A DNA stretch of 64,000 nucleotides from Branchiostoma floridae (lineage: Eukaryota > Chordata > Leptocardii > Amphioxiformes > Branchiostomatidae), in contig NC_049991.1 of the NCBI RefSeq assembly GCF_000003815.2, forward strand, positions 11,752,917-11,816,916, in the 5' to 3' direction. Every line of letters starts with the position of its first letter. Position 1 is the first letter of the stretch. A model generated the notes under the pieces. The model saw nothing but the letters and a program-made list of their open reading frames with translations. It made no database searches and had not been told where the DNA came from. Made by a program: the position numbers and the translations under genes. Shown here piece by piece: positions 1-12,700 of this stretch.

Positions 1-1506
1 AATACACCATATACATCACAAAATCTCTCAAAATTTTGACCAGAGTGAATACTTACTCCATGGTGTGAAGTGCAGCGGTTGCCAATGCAATCCGCGGTTC
101 TGTTATACGGCCATCCTGAAAGGATTTTCCTAGCAATGTGAGTTCACTTCGTCGTCGGTTGTGCATTGAGAGAAGAATGTCGTCCAGACAGAGGGTCGGG
201 GTTTTCTACACCATATCACTGCTAAATCACATATATTCATGCGCTAAAACTAAGATATATATCAAATACAACGTGAATGGATAGTTTTGAACAGTATAAA
301 TCAATGGTTATAAAAAAAATATATTTTTCTAATGTAGCTATGTTCCATTTTTGTCCATATATGAGATAAAATGATTTTTATGAATAAGAACTCTTTATCA
401 TACAGTGGGCAACAGTGCGGCAGTACATACGGAACTGTGGCTGTGCTGCGGCAGATGTTGCATCAGCCGGTGGTAAGGTTCTGACGTCATGAGCAGGATC
501 ATGTGAGAGCTTTCAGCTGATTGGTCAGGCCAGGCGCCAGCCACGTGGACTGTGGCGGACACCTAGGAGAAAGTGAAGGTCCAAAGTACAGATGAGGATA
601 GAGCTTTGGCGTATGTTTGTTTTGTTCACGTGAAACCTGGGTACAAAGTATCGGTCAGTAACCTCAAAACGGCGTCCTTCTTTCCGTTACATAAAATATA
701 CGGTCGTTTTCAGTTGGCAGTTTATTCAGCTATCAGTGTGAATGTCCTTGGTCAAAATTACTTTTATTATTGTCCGACTCTGAGTATGGAGGGCATACCT
801 CGCTGTATTTCAGCCATCGGTGAGAAAATGCCACGTACATTGTCTACAACTGCAGCAAAGAAATGCCAAGTCACGACTCTTGCGGCGCAGTATGTGTATA
901 TAATGCGCCCGACAATGCAGGAGAGGTGTACCATGTCAGACCTCAGGCGCCTTTCAGAACACAATGTGTCACACCTATATAAAGGTGGTGAGCCACAGAC
1001 AGGTACAGGTGAATGGCCTGGTGTGTACTTTACAATCTTTACAGGTGGTGTATGTACCGTATGGCACCACTACATTCAAATTGGCGGCCTTAGATAAGCA
1101 CTGGATCATTGAAATTTGGCGTAAAGTAACGTTACAGAAAAAAAAAGCTAAATTTTTATCATTTGTCTTGTCTATTAAGATTTTCTTTTCAAAAGGAAGT
1201 GATAGATATAACAAATACAGCAATTGTCACAAAACTATAAGTTGTCATGTACTGGTATAAAATGGATCTGAATGGCAGTGCGTGCGTGCTCGGTTTGTGG
1301 GTGTGCGCACGCGCGCGTTAGCACCTGCATTAGCACGTTAGTGCACATGTAAGTTTTATCCAAGTGCAGTTTCAACCATCTCGAAGAACCTGACATGGTG
1401 ACATTTTACCAACCCATCCCTTCCGCCACCACAGGATCCTAAAACATTCAAGGTTGAGCGGAACTCTGATAACAGCTCTATAGTTATAAACTAGTGCTAA
1501 AACACT

Positions 1507-1640
1507 ACTATGAACAAGTTTTTAAAAAGATTTTACTATGAACAAGCTTTTAAAAAGTTTTTACTATGAACAAGTTTTTTTTTTTTTTATTTTACTACGA
1601 ACAAGTTTTTAAAAAGTTTTTACTATGAAGTTTTTTTAAA
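1507..1640. repeat. Short minisatellite, about four imperfect units
   Basis: The unit TTTTTACTATGAACAAG plus a TTTTTAAAAAG tail recurs four times with small length changes and one long T run. Confidence 0.75.
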
Positions 1641-2619
1641 GTTCGATGGTCCTTCCCACACCGTTTTTCGTTGTATCCCTTTGGTTACACAGGAAACTCA
1701 ACTCAACTTTACTGTCACTGTGTTCAACTCTTATACTCTTCCTCATGAGTACTGGGTGCAAAAAGATCAAAATTCTTACCGTCTAGAGAGAGTCAAACCC
1801 TCCGACCTTGTGAGCTTTCCAACTACTAGTATCTTACGTCTTCTTTTTTTTACTCACCTCTGGCATATCAAAGCCCCTTTATTGCTTGTGATAATAATGT
1901 GCTGTCTTCTTGTTTTCTGCTTGCTACTCCTTTTCTTTTTATTCCCAACGGGTTCTGATAACGTTACGAACCACAAAAGCATACACACGCCGGTCACAGA
2001 GTATACTGAGTCTATAGTATGGTTTGGAATCCAATTTGCTTCTTGAAGAGCCCTTGTGTGGCCTTGTATCCCGGATTCAACTACCTTTGTAGGACGACGG
2101 TCCTTGGTGTAACGCAAACTACTCTGTCCCTCCCTGCAATGTAGGACGGGCCGTAAGAAGCGTGATTAATCAGGCTAGGATTCCACCAATAGTATCAATT
2201 AAACCAGACGTTTTTACTTGTGCCAGAAGAACTCTACTTTACTCTACTCTACTCTAGTATCAGCCGATCAATGGCCTTGAAAAAAGTGTACATTTATATA
2301 AATTTGTAAATAAGTAATGCATGTGGTTTTATTGACGTACACTGAGTACCTTTAATCGGCTTTGCCTTTGGGATGGAAGTTCAAGTTAACTACCCCCTTG
2401 ACGGGGCGGGCCAGCCAGAAACGTTATGCCCTTCCTCCCAAGATCTACTTGAAAACGTTTTGTTGTGCTGTCGCGTGCCGCGGGTCGATCAAGCGAACCG
2501 CAGCATTTTGTCCTCCCGGTCGTTGACCCATAAACTATGCCAGCCGTGGTGGGCCCTATACTACTCTCCAAGCAGAGGTTAGGCTCCGGCTGTTTTGTTT
2601 TTTAATCGTTTTTATCGGG

Positions 2620-2678
2620 CTTTCTATTTTGTATTGTATCTTGCTGTTTTGACACAAGATACAATACAAAATAGAAAG
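2620..2678. repeat. Perfect inverted repeat, 24-bp arms, beside the assembly gap
   Basis: Arms at 2620-2643 and 2655-2678 (starting CTTTCTATTTTGTATTG) are exact reverse complements around an 11-nt spacer. It lies 25 bp before the N run. Confidence 0.85.
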
Positions 2679-2703
2679 CGACTGGTGCTGTTCTAGCAGG
2701 GAC

Positions 2704-2803
2704 NNNNNNNNNNNNNNNNNNNNNNNNNNNNNNNNNNNNNNNNNNNNNNNNNNNNNNNNNNNNNNNNNNNNNNNNNNNNNNNNNNNNNNNNNNNNNNNNN
2801 NNN
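2704..2803. other. Assembly gap of 100 Ns
   Basis: Exactly 100 unknown bases, a common placeholder for a gap of unknown size. Hairpin-forming sequence flanks it on both sides. Confidence 0.99.
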
Positions 2804-2814
2804 ACAACGTTTCT

Positions 2815-2904
2815 TGCCTGGTATCCAGCCGTATTATTGCTCCCTTGTCTCTTCTATTTGCGGAGAGGACAGAAAAGACTCGGGAGCTATATTACGGCCA
2901 CGCT
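2815..2904. mobile_element. Hairpin MITE, same family as the copy at 17257-17356
   Basis: Starts TGCCTGGTATCCAGCCGTAT and folds back on a diverged complementary half that contains GACTCGGGAGCTATATTACG. The same 11 bp (ACAACGTTTCT) lie on both sides (2804-2814 and 2905-2915), as expected for a target-site duplication. Confidence 0.65.
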
Positions 2905-3138
2905 ACAACGTTTCTGGCTACACCGTTATCTGACCCCCTTTTCTGAATGAACTGATAGCTCATAGCCTGTGTTGTAGGAAAGGTCTAGATCTCGTTGCCA
3001 GGGTCTAAAAGCCCTTCTCTCCATCTGTAAGGCTGGTCAGACGCGTCTATGTATACAAAGCAATCTGCAATGCTCAAAAGTTGATCTTAATATTTTGATA
3101 AGGATTTGGAAGGGAGTGTGTTCAAAATCAAGTATGAA

Positions 3139-3163
3139 TATGTATGTATGTATGTATGTATGT
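3139..3163. repeat. TATG tetranucleotide microsatellite
   Basis: About six perfect copies of TATG in a row. Confidence 0.9.
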
Positions 3164-3254
3164 GTTCAACTTCTTGGTTCAACAATATCGAATTTATATA
3201 GGATAGGGCGAATTTCATTTAGTAGTAGGTGCTAGGTTCATATGCCCCGTGCCG

Positions 3255-3331
3255 CAGAAATAACAAGGAGCTTTCCTAGCTCAGAAACAACCCCTCACAC
3301 GCAGTGCGTGGAAAGCTCCTTGTTATTTCTG
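3255..3331. repeat. Perfect 22-bp inverted repeat with a 33-nt spacer
   Basis: CAGAAATAACAAGGAGCTTT (plus CC) at 3255-3276 is exactly complementary to 3310-3331. Either strand could form a hairpin. Confidence 0.85.
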
Positions 3332-3900
3332 AGCCATCCTCCAACGAAGGTACATTCAACGGCCGCTGGATGTCCCTGCGTAGGAGGATGTTTCTGAGTG
3401 TTCAGTCGTTACAAGATCTAACAAGAGTCTAATAGGGCTGACCGCCAAGGACAGAGCGTCAGCACTTAGTGGGTCAGGGTCGGTACCAATGAATGTTTGT
3501 GGCTGTAGGATGAAACAGACGTTAACCTTCACTAATCGCTCCCAGCCCCTTGTCGAAACGGACTGACGGACTTGGTCTAGCCTATCAACATGGACCGTGC
3601 AAGAGCGCCACCTGTCAAACGTTACAGAAACAGCACCATGTATGACTATATTTCGTGGACAGTGCACGAGCGCCTCGTGGCGGACGTTAAAGGAACAGCA
3701 CCGCACCTTACATATCAGGCAGGTTTGTTTGTTTTTTTATTTTCAAACGCCTGGGTAGCCTATTCAGTTTAGAGAAACTGGTTTTCAATAGGGCCCAAAT
3801 TCTATCATAGCAAAATTCATGCAAATAACGCGATTGTTCGACATTCCATCACTCAGGAGTTGCTTTGATTTTTAAACATTTAATTGTCACCATTTCTTCA

Positions 3901-6701
3901 CCACTTTTATTAATAATGCCACAAGGCATATGCATATTTCTGACAGCCATTGAACGCATGATTTTGTTAGTGTGAACCTATATTGGTGAAAGCTCAATTG
4001 GTCACTTTTCACTGAGGTCGATGCTCTTCTTTTTTTATTCAATGAATAGTTTATTGTGACCATCCACAAAGGTACCACTTTAATCAATTTCCACATCGAA
4101 AACGTTTTGGGAATACATTAGGGAATTGCAGAATACGATAATTAGGATGAGTGTCTAACTTCCTAAGCTTACTCCTGTCATTTGTTAAAATGTTCAAGGT
4201 AACTTCAATAATTGTGACAGCTAAAAAATGCCACACATGAAACCAATGGCAGGGCAGGCTAATCTAGTACATTGTATACACAGCTTACTAATGATGCAAA
4301 CTGCAAACCAACTACAAAAAATGACAAACAACAGCATAGTTTGAAATATTAGAACCTACAAAGGATAATTTTATTGATTTAGGCATCTTTAACTTACAAA
4401 AACAGTTCATAGTGTGTGAGGCATGTCTATAGTAAGCCATCCAAAGTTATAAAAGCAGTTCCTTTCTACCATCTTCATGACATTATTCCTTATCTGCAAC
4501 TGGCTTGGACAGTCTTTCCACTTCAAGAGCAAAAACAAGCTGTCTTGTCTACCAGGTTACCAAGCCTATCTCATTTCATCTGGAAATTCTGATTCCCTGG
4601 TTATGTCACCATACCTATCTTACAATATGTCACTTTAATAAAAGGAAAACAGCCTAGAGTGTTTTTTGTTTCTTCTACATCTAATTGCATGATAGAGCCC
4701 ATTTGACTCAGGTCCAGACAATTTCCTACACACAAATGCAAAACATGTACAGAGCTCTAGAGCATCTATCTTTGAGATGGTGCAATATCTCTGCAGTTGG
4801 TATGGAGTCAAAAAGATTAAATGCACCTTCTGTAAGCTTTAAAGACAATATAAAGGGGTTCCATGCTTTCAAGATGTAAAGACTGATTGAAAAAAAAATC
4901 TTAGAAGAGATGAAAGTGTTTCACAGTGATAAAAAATGCAATGTGCCTTTAAACATAGACATAATACATAAGCTATACAGTAGGTTTTTCATCTGAAAAA
5001 ATTCATTTCACCATGAAAAGTTGTCTACTAATTATGCAGCCTACAGCTAATCAGTATATCTTATTCCCAAGCAGTGAGTAAACTTTTGCTACTCAGATGT
5101 CCTACGGACATGTATCTAAGTGTATCTCCAATCAATTAATTTATGTAGCCTCTTGTTCTTAGCTACAAAGATGCTAACCAAAGGACTGTGTAAATGAAGC
5201 ATTACCTAACAAATGTAAGGCTACACAAGGGCAAATATAGATATCTCTGAATATCTAACTGTTACAACTCACCATCAAATCATTTTTCTTTCCAACCATC
5301 ATTGAGAAGTTTGCACAGTACTCCAGGTGAACACCTTAATACTTTGATGTGACACAGCTTCAGGTATTCTCTGAAGAAAAACATTTCTTTGGTACGAGTA
5401 GTCGTAATCTTCAGCTCGAAGCTTCTTTCAAGAGAAAAACAATTCTGGTTGAAGCAGACATGATTGGATTGCCTCCAGCAAACTTCAACATGCTTCAAAT
5501 ACATAAACATGTGGTTTCTTATTCATAGATATCTGTAGCAAAAACAGCTAGCTCCAGGTGAGTATGTTCTACAATGTCTAACTCAGTATGTGAAACAGTA
5601 TAGTCTGACTAGCTTGGGTTTGGGTTTTTCACCCAAGAAAGATAACATGCAAGTGTTGCTTTATGGTAAACAGAAGAGAGAAGAATTGGAGGATAACATA
5701 CACAAGCAAGGAACCCCAATGTCACACACACAACACGTTAAAAACTACTAGAATAAATAAAATTGCAAACAAATTTCTAAGGTCTGGGAATAGCAAATGC
5801 ATGGTGAAAATACCGCTCATAAATTAGACCATAATTCTTAAAGGCAGTATATTGTAGATAGAACTGAAATATTATGCTGATGTATGTTTCAAAGTCTAAT
5901 ACCAACATCATAACTGTTTAAATATGGACAGCCTTCTGACAATGGTCACCACTCCTACATTTTTTCTTTATCCAAAAAAAGCAGTAGAGAATGCATTCTG
6001 TTCAATTAACACTGGTGGCTTGGTGTGACAAATTTGGCATGAGATTTTCAACATTTGCTCCATAGATAAGAAGACACCACATTTGACAATTACAATTTTG
6101 GTACTGTCTTGGCTGAGTGTTTCTAGTCTTCCCTCAAGCTCTCTTTGCCTGTCTGACAAACAGATGTCTGAAACAGACTGACTCCAATTGTTCTGTTACA
6201 AATGATAGATCATTTTGTATGAAAGTATGACACAATGATTCATCAATGAGGCAGACCTAGCCAGGCTAGCCAAGACAGCACAGGTGTAAGGATGTATCTC
6301 CAGCCTTTTCCCTCTTCTACAACATGATTTATGTTGCACTATTAGCAATACTACCACAAAAGTGTCCACCGACTGACAACAAACTAAAACTGATATGTCC
6401 CTACAAGCCTATGCTTTGAACTAAAACACACATGCACATGGCAACAACATTATCCATTAAAACCACTACTATCTTGCAGGTATAGACTCAAAAATAATGG
6501 AATGCAGCTAATATGAATTTCTCCCACAAAAGACAGTGGGTTATGTAGATGATTTCCTTCTATATAGTTACAATGTAGGCACTATGCAGATTAGATCAGC
6601 TTCTCATATACACTACGGCAATGTTGGCAGAAGTTGGGGAAAAGGCTGGTGAAACAGGAGCACGAGTTACAACAGGTAAAATTTTGCTAAGAGCAGTTGG
6701 C
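3901..6701 (-). other. AT-rich region, probable 3' UTR and downstream flank of UNK
   Basis: No convincing coding segment. It follows the UNK stop directly, is AT-rich and contains minus-strand AATAAA motifs, as expected for a long 3' UTR. Its true extent cannot be told from sequence. Confidence 0.4.
4370..4375 (-). terminator. Possible poly(A) signal for UNK
   Basis: Minus-strand AATAAA about 2.3 kb beyond the UNK stop. Another copy lies at 3906-3911. Either would imply a long AU-rich 3' UTR covering roughly 3.9-6.7 kb. That would fit the lack of coding signal there. Confidence 0.25.
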
Positions 6702-9700
6702 TCATAATGTGGGTACTTGAGGCAGTACGACAGTGGACCTTTGTTGTATTTGAAGGTGACAATAGGGGCATTCCTTCTGTACCGGAGCACAGATCTCGCA
6801 CATGACGTAGTGATTGCAGGGCATGACGGCCACACAGCGATTCCTCTCCTGACATATCAAGCACTTCATCGCCTGAAGCTGGTAAATAACCTACAGGGAG
6901 ATACATGTACATTGTTTGATTAGCTGTCAATCACAATAAACAGTGTAACATGCAACAAGAGAAAGACATGGCCATTTGATGAAACATATAAAGCAGTTGA
7001 TAGAGAAGGCTAAACTGCTTGAACAGATGAAAAAGAAATTCACAAATTAAAAATTATGTATACTATGATAGAAGCAAAGATATTTGCCTAGCTGCTTTTG
7101 ACCGTCAGAAATGACGTTTGAGAAGGAAATTTGTAGTTTGTCTTCACATGCAACAAGCTGTAGGCATAAGTAGTTGTCAAGTGTTGTGGCAGTGGAGAAT
7201 CGGAATATCCAAACATAGCAAACCTTCATCAGAGATTCTTGTTAAAGTCAGATAACCCTGTTTCATGTTATACAAAAAATGGAGATGGAGAGATTTTCAC
7301 CAAAATTTGATACAGCAGGCCATCCCATCCACCCAACCAACCACCCATATATTTTGTAGACCTTACACTTTCTTAAACCACACCTCACCTTGTCTAATCT
7401 CTCCAGATCTTGCCTCAGTTGTTGCTGATAACTTCTCAATGTTGTAAGGGGAAGCTTCTCCATGTCGGACAGCTTTTGCAAAACGTGTAGATGTGGCCCG
7501 CCACTCAAATTTTCTATGTCTTTTCTCAGCACTTCTGCTTGGTTTCTAACCTGCATACAGGGAAACAATAGACAATGTTTAGAGGATGATGAAACATGTA
7601 ATCCTCCTTAATCAATGGACTGCCCATCTTTTACTTAATATAGATTCTACTAGATGGCGATCACTGAGGTGCTGCACAGTGACCAAAACTAGTTATGTGT
7701 GACCCTTATTTTCAAAATTGGAACATCATTCAAGATGCAATAAAGAAAATATAAAACAAAACAAAACATAAAAAAAAGTTGCTCCATATTTACGAAATTT
7801 GTCAGGGATCTGTAAAATTTTTGGTCGCTCAGTGGTCTCAGTCTCTCGTGTAAAGGGGGTGAAACTTAAGCACACACAGGAAGATGAGTTGGAAACAATA
7901 TATCTACTTGATGCTCACCTCATCTCTTTCCACTATTGCCTGTAACTTTTCTTTTTCTGCAGCTTTGGCCTTTTCTGCATATTCAGATGCCTCCTTCTTC
8001 CATGCATCGCATGCCTGTCAAATAAAATAACAAACAGTCATGACATGAAGACACGAACATGGATTTTGACAAATCAAACAGAGTAAAAACATATTTTTCT
8101 TGCATACAGGAGGGATCTGGAGATAGAATAGGATGGTTTCTCACAATGTAGTGCTGACCATGGTTGTGGGTGGTAGTGAGAAGGCCCTGAATGTCTGACA
8201 GAGGCATAACAGAGCAGAAGAAACACAGTCAGGGCTGCCTCCAGATTTACCGGTAATTTTTTTTCTGTCACACTGATTGTTTGGGAGCCCATGTTGTTGA
8301 TTTTCCTGTTAAACGTGTCATTTTGAGCTCACGAAAATAGATTTTCATGTCATGAAGTTTAGATGTTTGGGACGGATGTGGACATATTTTTTCCGTCCCA
8401 ACAAGCAAATTTCCACCCTGGGACGGAGGGACAGGTCCTGGAGACAGCCCTGAACACAGTGAACATGTCTCACCTGTTTAGCCTGCTGCCAGGACTCCTC
8501 CCAGGACTGGAGTTTTGTTCTACACGCGTTGAGCTCGTCCTGTAGCCTCTGCACCTCGCTGTTGGTAGAATTGGTAGATGAGAATGTGGAGTGGCTGCCC
8601 CCGACTGACAGCAGGGGGGAGTGAGGCCCTCGTGTTGAGAAGTTCTGTGAGCCCAGGTCCATGAACCCTAGTGACCTCATCTCAGGGGCAGGCTGGCTAA
8701 GGAAGGCTGCTGCTGCCTGCAGTAGAACAGAGCAAAACTGCCAAGGTTACAACAGCAAGAATAAAACTGATATACTTCTAAAAAAACAGATTAAAAAATT
8801 CTCATATATCCTGATATACTTCTAGTTTATTCCACTGGAATTCTAACATTGCAATACAATGCGCTTCCCACGATAGGCAATATTGCTGATATTAGGTGCC
8901 ATCAGTTGACCATAAAACATATACATTTATGTATAACTTAGTCTGGATCAAAAAATCTCTCTAGCGTTGCATAATCACTTGAAATTCCTATTATAAATAA
9001 AATACTAGTAATATATATTCCAGTGGTCTAAGCCTACTTATTATCAAGGGCCCATTTTCAAAGCAAACAAGATAACTGTGATCAGCTATCTTGTGCATCA
9101 ATGAATCAGCAGATAAGTCTTTTATGACAAAAAAGATACTTCCCCCACCAATCAGTGCCCAGAAGAGAGACTGACCTGTTCTATTTGCTGCTGTTGGTGC
9201 TGTTGCTGCTGGATGTGCTGTGGTACAAAGGCAGGGGGCAGCTGTCCTAGTGGGGAGGGGGGTGACTGGGAATGTGTGGATGACGCTCCTAAAGACCCTG
9301 GGATGCTAACAGGGGTGGAGCCGGCCCCGCTCAAAATGCCTTGACTCAAGGAATTTGATAAGGAGTTGGACCCCATAAAATCTGGAAGAAGAAAAAAAAA
9401 CAGCCGTCAATAGTTCCATCAGGTTGGTAAGTCACTGACAAGTTCTCCGAACACAACTTTTTACACAACACAACGGGTTTACCTACGGTAGCCAACGTTT
9501 TGGCCATCGTCTTCAGGGGAATACTGACAGACGGTCACCAAAACATTGACTAGGTAAAACAAGTATAGGTTGTGTAGAAAGAACTTATCAAAGAAACAAA
9601 AGAGTCTTGAAGAAGTGACAAACAATGAAATTCAGGAAGCCTGTAGCTCCTAATAAGGATAACAAAAGGTGGTAAAACCAAACACAAGGAACACGAAGAA

Positions 9701-12700
9701 AAAACACATATTAACAGACTTTCTTGCTACTGACCTAGCCCTAGTCCTGTACTGGAGCTGGCTGCAGAGCCTGACTCGTTGTCCAGTTCTTTATCTATTG
9801 CTGACCCAACATCAAAATCATCCAAGTTCATGTCCTCTAGAGCAGAACCTACATGCAGCAAGGAAAACACCAGTCAGTAATACACACAGTTAAAGGCATC
9901 ATCTCAATAATTGGATTTGTTCACTCAAAATGAAGCAAAATCCCAACAAACTCAAAATCAAATGATTAAAACAGGGTCTTCTCCTTGGATTTTTAGTGTG
10001 CTATACTTCTAACATGAATTATAAGGAATTGTGAAACTATTGGATATCCAAAGAAGCAGTTAACATTCAAATTTACTAACTTATATAGTACATTAAATTG
10101 AAATACAATAAGCACCCTTAGATCTCAGATAGACTAAGCAAAAAATTTAGATTTTGACACTTTCTTGTACATATACATTTTGCACTACTACACAATGCAT
10201 ACATGCACCTTTTCACATTTCTTTCAAACAATATAGCCAGTATAACCACCCTTTGGCATAACACAAGCAGGCATGTTTAAGAGAGTTTCACACTGGTCAA
10301 GTTATTTCCACATACCTACAACAGACTCCACGGTATCAGAGGCAGGATAAAAAGGCCTAGCTGTTGGTGTTAACGTTGATGACGTGACCATGGTGGTCAT
10401 GGATGATAAAGAACTAGACAGAGGTCCTGAATTGTGGACTGACGTCACGACTGCCGTGGCGGTCCCCAGGAGGTTTTGCTTCCTCCTGAGCTTCTCCTGT
10501 TCATCCAGGCTCGGGTCGCTGTCAATCAGCTGCAGCTGCTTCTTCAGCTGGGCCTGGAAATGGAACGGATTGGTCCATAACTGCAACGTGCGAGGGGAAC
10601 AAAAACAAAAGATGTAGCAAAGCAAATAGTGAAGGCAGGACAATGCTGAAAAATGTATCCCTCTCCTTAACTTGACAAGATGACTAAGGAGCTGTGCTCC
10701 AAGGTTTAGCATGCCAAGGTCCAAAAGATATTTTTTTACACAGAATGAGATATACTTAGAATGAGATAAACTGTTATCAAGAGATTGAGGATAACTAAGA
10801 TAAAATAGCTTTTATGAAAAAGACATTACGGTGGTAAGCAAAAAATCTTTTACCTTAAAAACTTCTACATATTTGATGTATATACTTACTTATTTCAGCC
10901 ACAATTCAAACAACTTATATGCAGATATTCCCATTCAAAAATCTATTCAATGCTCCACACTTTTGCAATATGAACAAAACTTCTTGCTTATTCCATACAG
11001 CGCTCTAGCCAGCTCGAAATTTTTATCCGTCAATCAATTCCCACAGACGGGAAAATTCTGCTAAAAATCTTTTTTTTAATCATCACGTTCAAATTTCCAT
11101 CAACTGCAAAAATGTCTACCTCGTGCGATTGATATCACGCCCTCCAGCATATAGTGCCCCCAGAGGATAGAATAATGGCGCTGTTGGTTATATTAATTTT
11201 AAAGTTTACGAAAGTTAACTGATGTTGTCATTGGGAGAAAATATGACGCCACGCTGACATTTTGTAATTATACAACTTTTATGTGAACAATATAGCATCG
11301 TGTCTGGGCCTTCTCCCCGCAAATCAAGGCGCTAAAATCAACTCCGGATCGTTCCCACCGCTTGCATGCCGGGTATACAAATCTGACATTACGTAATGTA
11401 CTTGTTTTTTCCAGCCACGTGTAAACACTACAGGCCTAACCTGACTGTCTTCCCTCTCCGACCCTGGTGCCTTCTGGTACGTTGACCCTGACCCCAGCCC
11501 GGTGTCGGACGAGAAGCTACTGCTGGTGGAGGAACTCTGGGAACGGGGTTTACTGATAGGGTTCAGGCTGGGCGGGGTCAGAGACTCACTGATGGAGCTG
11601 AACACGCCCGACACAGGGGCTGAGATTGGCACCTGGACAGAAGGGCACAGCTAAAATAAGTCTTCAATATAACAAGTGACAATAGCGAGTGACAACACCG
11701 AATGAATTGTTACATGTTAATAAGGGTAAGAGGAAATGTGGTGGGAGAAATATTTGTGTGCAGTGCGGTTATGCTATACTAGTTAGTTGGTTGAAAGGTG
11801 CATTACACAGGCACGTTCGTTTGTTAACTCAGGCCGTTGTAGTGCCATGCAGCACATAGGGCCAGCGGCAAGTTTCCTTGCTGTTTCAGTCGCTGGGTAT
11901 ATTTTTACAGAGAGGGGTTGCTAGTTGTTCCCCTAAACATGCTTGAGGTACCTTTCTAATACACAGGAATCCCATTTTACGTCCCTTCCGAAAAAAACGT
12001 CCCAACCAAGATGCGCTACCAATAATTGAACCAGGGTCTCGCAGTTACCAATTAATTGGAACCAGGAGCTCAACTGTGAGGCTGCTCCTGGTTTAGCTAC
12101 AGGGACATCCCTCACATACATGCACAACTTGCACAAGACACAGAGAGCTGCAGACATGTTGTGCTGCACAGCTGATCAGTTTTTTTCCAGCAATTTTGAG
12201 GAAAATCAGATGAATCGAAAGAATTTACTGCAAGGTTTAACACCTTTCAACCAGGTTGACTGTACAAATATCTACCACGACACTTCTACAGCTGACTATA
12301 CCTGCAGACGTAGTGTTGGCCTGTGTACTAGTGGGAGGTGGTTATTGAGGGACCACATCTGGTGTGGAAGCAATATGAATCAAAGAGAAATCATCAGAAT
12401 CAAGGACAGTATGCACTTTAAATATGCATAACAAAAAGGTAGTCACATGCTGTCATAGTAGGCTTCATCAAATCATTTCAACAAAATACAGCAAAAGCCA
12501 TGTAGAAAGGATAAAAAAAATCATTGTACGTAAACATTGTTAATTGATCACAGTTGGTTGAGGCAGCAGAATAATAGAAAGGAGCTGAAGTGGATTTGAT
12601 GTGTGGTGTCAAAGTGGTGATGTTATAATGATTACATTGTACAGTATGTAGGTGTGAACGCATCTTAGCATTTCAACATTTGTAAACACTTGTTGATGTC

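Larger units (their letters stand above)
1..2703. other. Intergenic sequence without a recognised gene
   Basis: No open frame here shows a recognisable domain or splice-consistent exon series. It contains a short tandem repeat (1507-1640), a GT/GC-rich alternating stretch near 1286-1316, and an inverted repeat beside the assembly gap. The longest frame (573-1097, plus, GTG start) resembles nothing I know. Confidence 0.6.
2916..3900. other. Intergenic sequence without a recognised gene
   Basis: Contains a TATG microsatellite (about 3139-3163) and a perfect 22-bp inverted repeat (3255-3331). No recognisable coding segment was seen on either strand. Confidence 0.55.

Noticed and set aside
573-1097. 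174-codon plus-strand frame
   Set aside because: It needs a GTG start, shows no domain or family resemblance, and its codon and residue pattern is not convincing. No splice-linked continuation was found.
1681-2046. 121-codon frame with a hydrophobic segment
   Set aside because: It lacks an ATG at its listed start. The Leu-rich part comes from a pyrimidine-rich stretch (CTT/TTC codons), with no family match or supporting exons.
7088-7157. 70-nt candidate UNK exon (LVACEDKLQIS)
   Set aside because: It has a fair acceptor, but the only fitting donor is GC, and its length would shift the following RING exon out of frame.
9440-9560. Possible retroelement fragment (AACGTTTTGGCCATCGTCTTC)
   Set aside because: The sequence feels repeat-like, but no second copy or coding part is visible here, so it was not listed as a feature.
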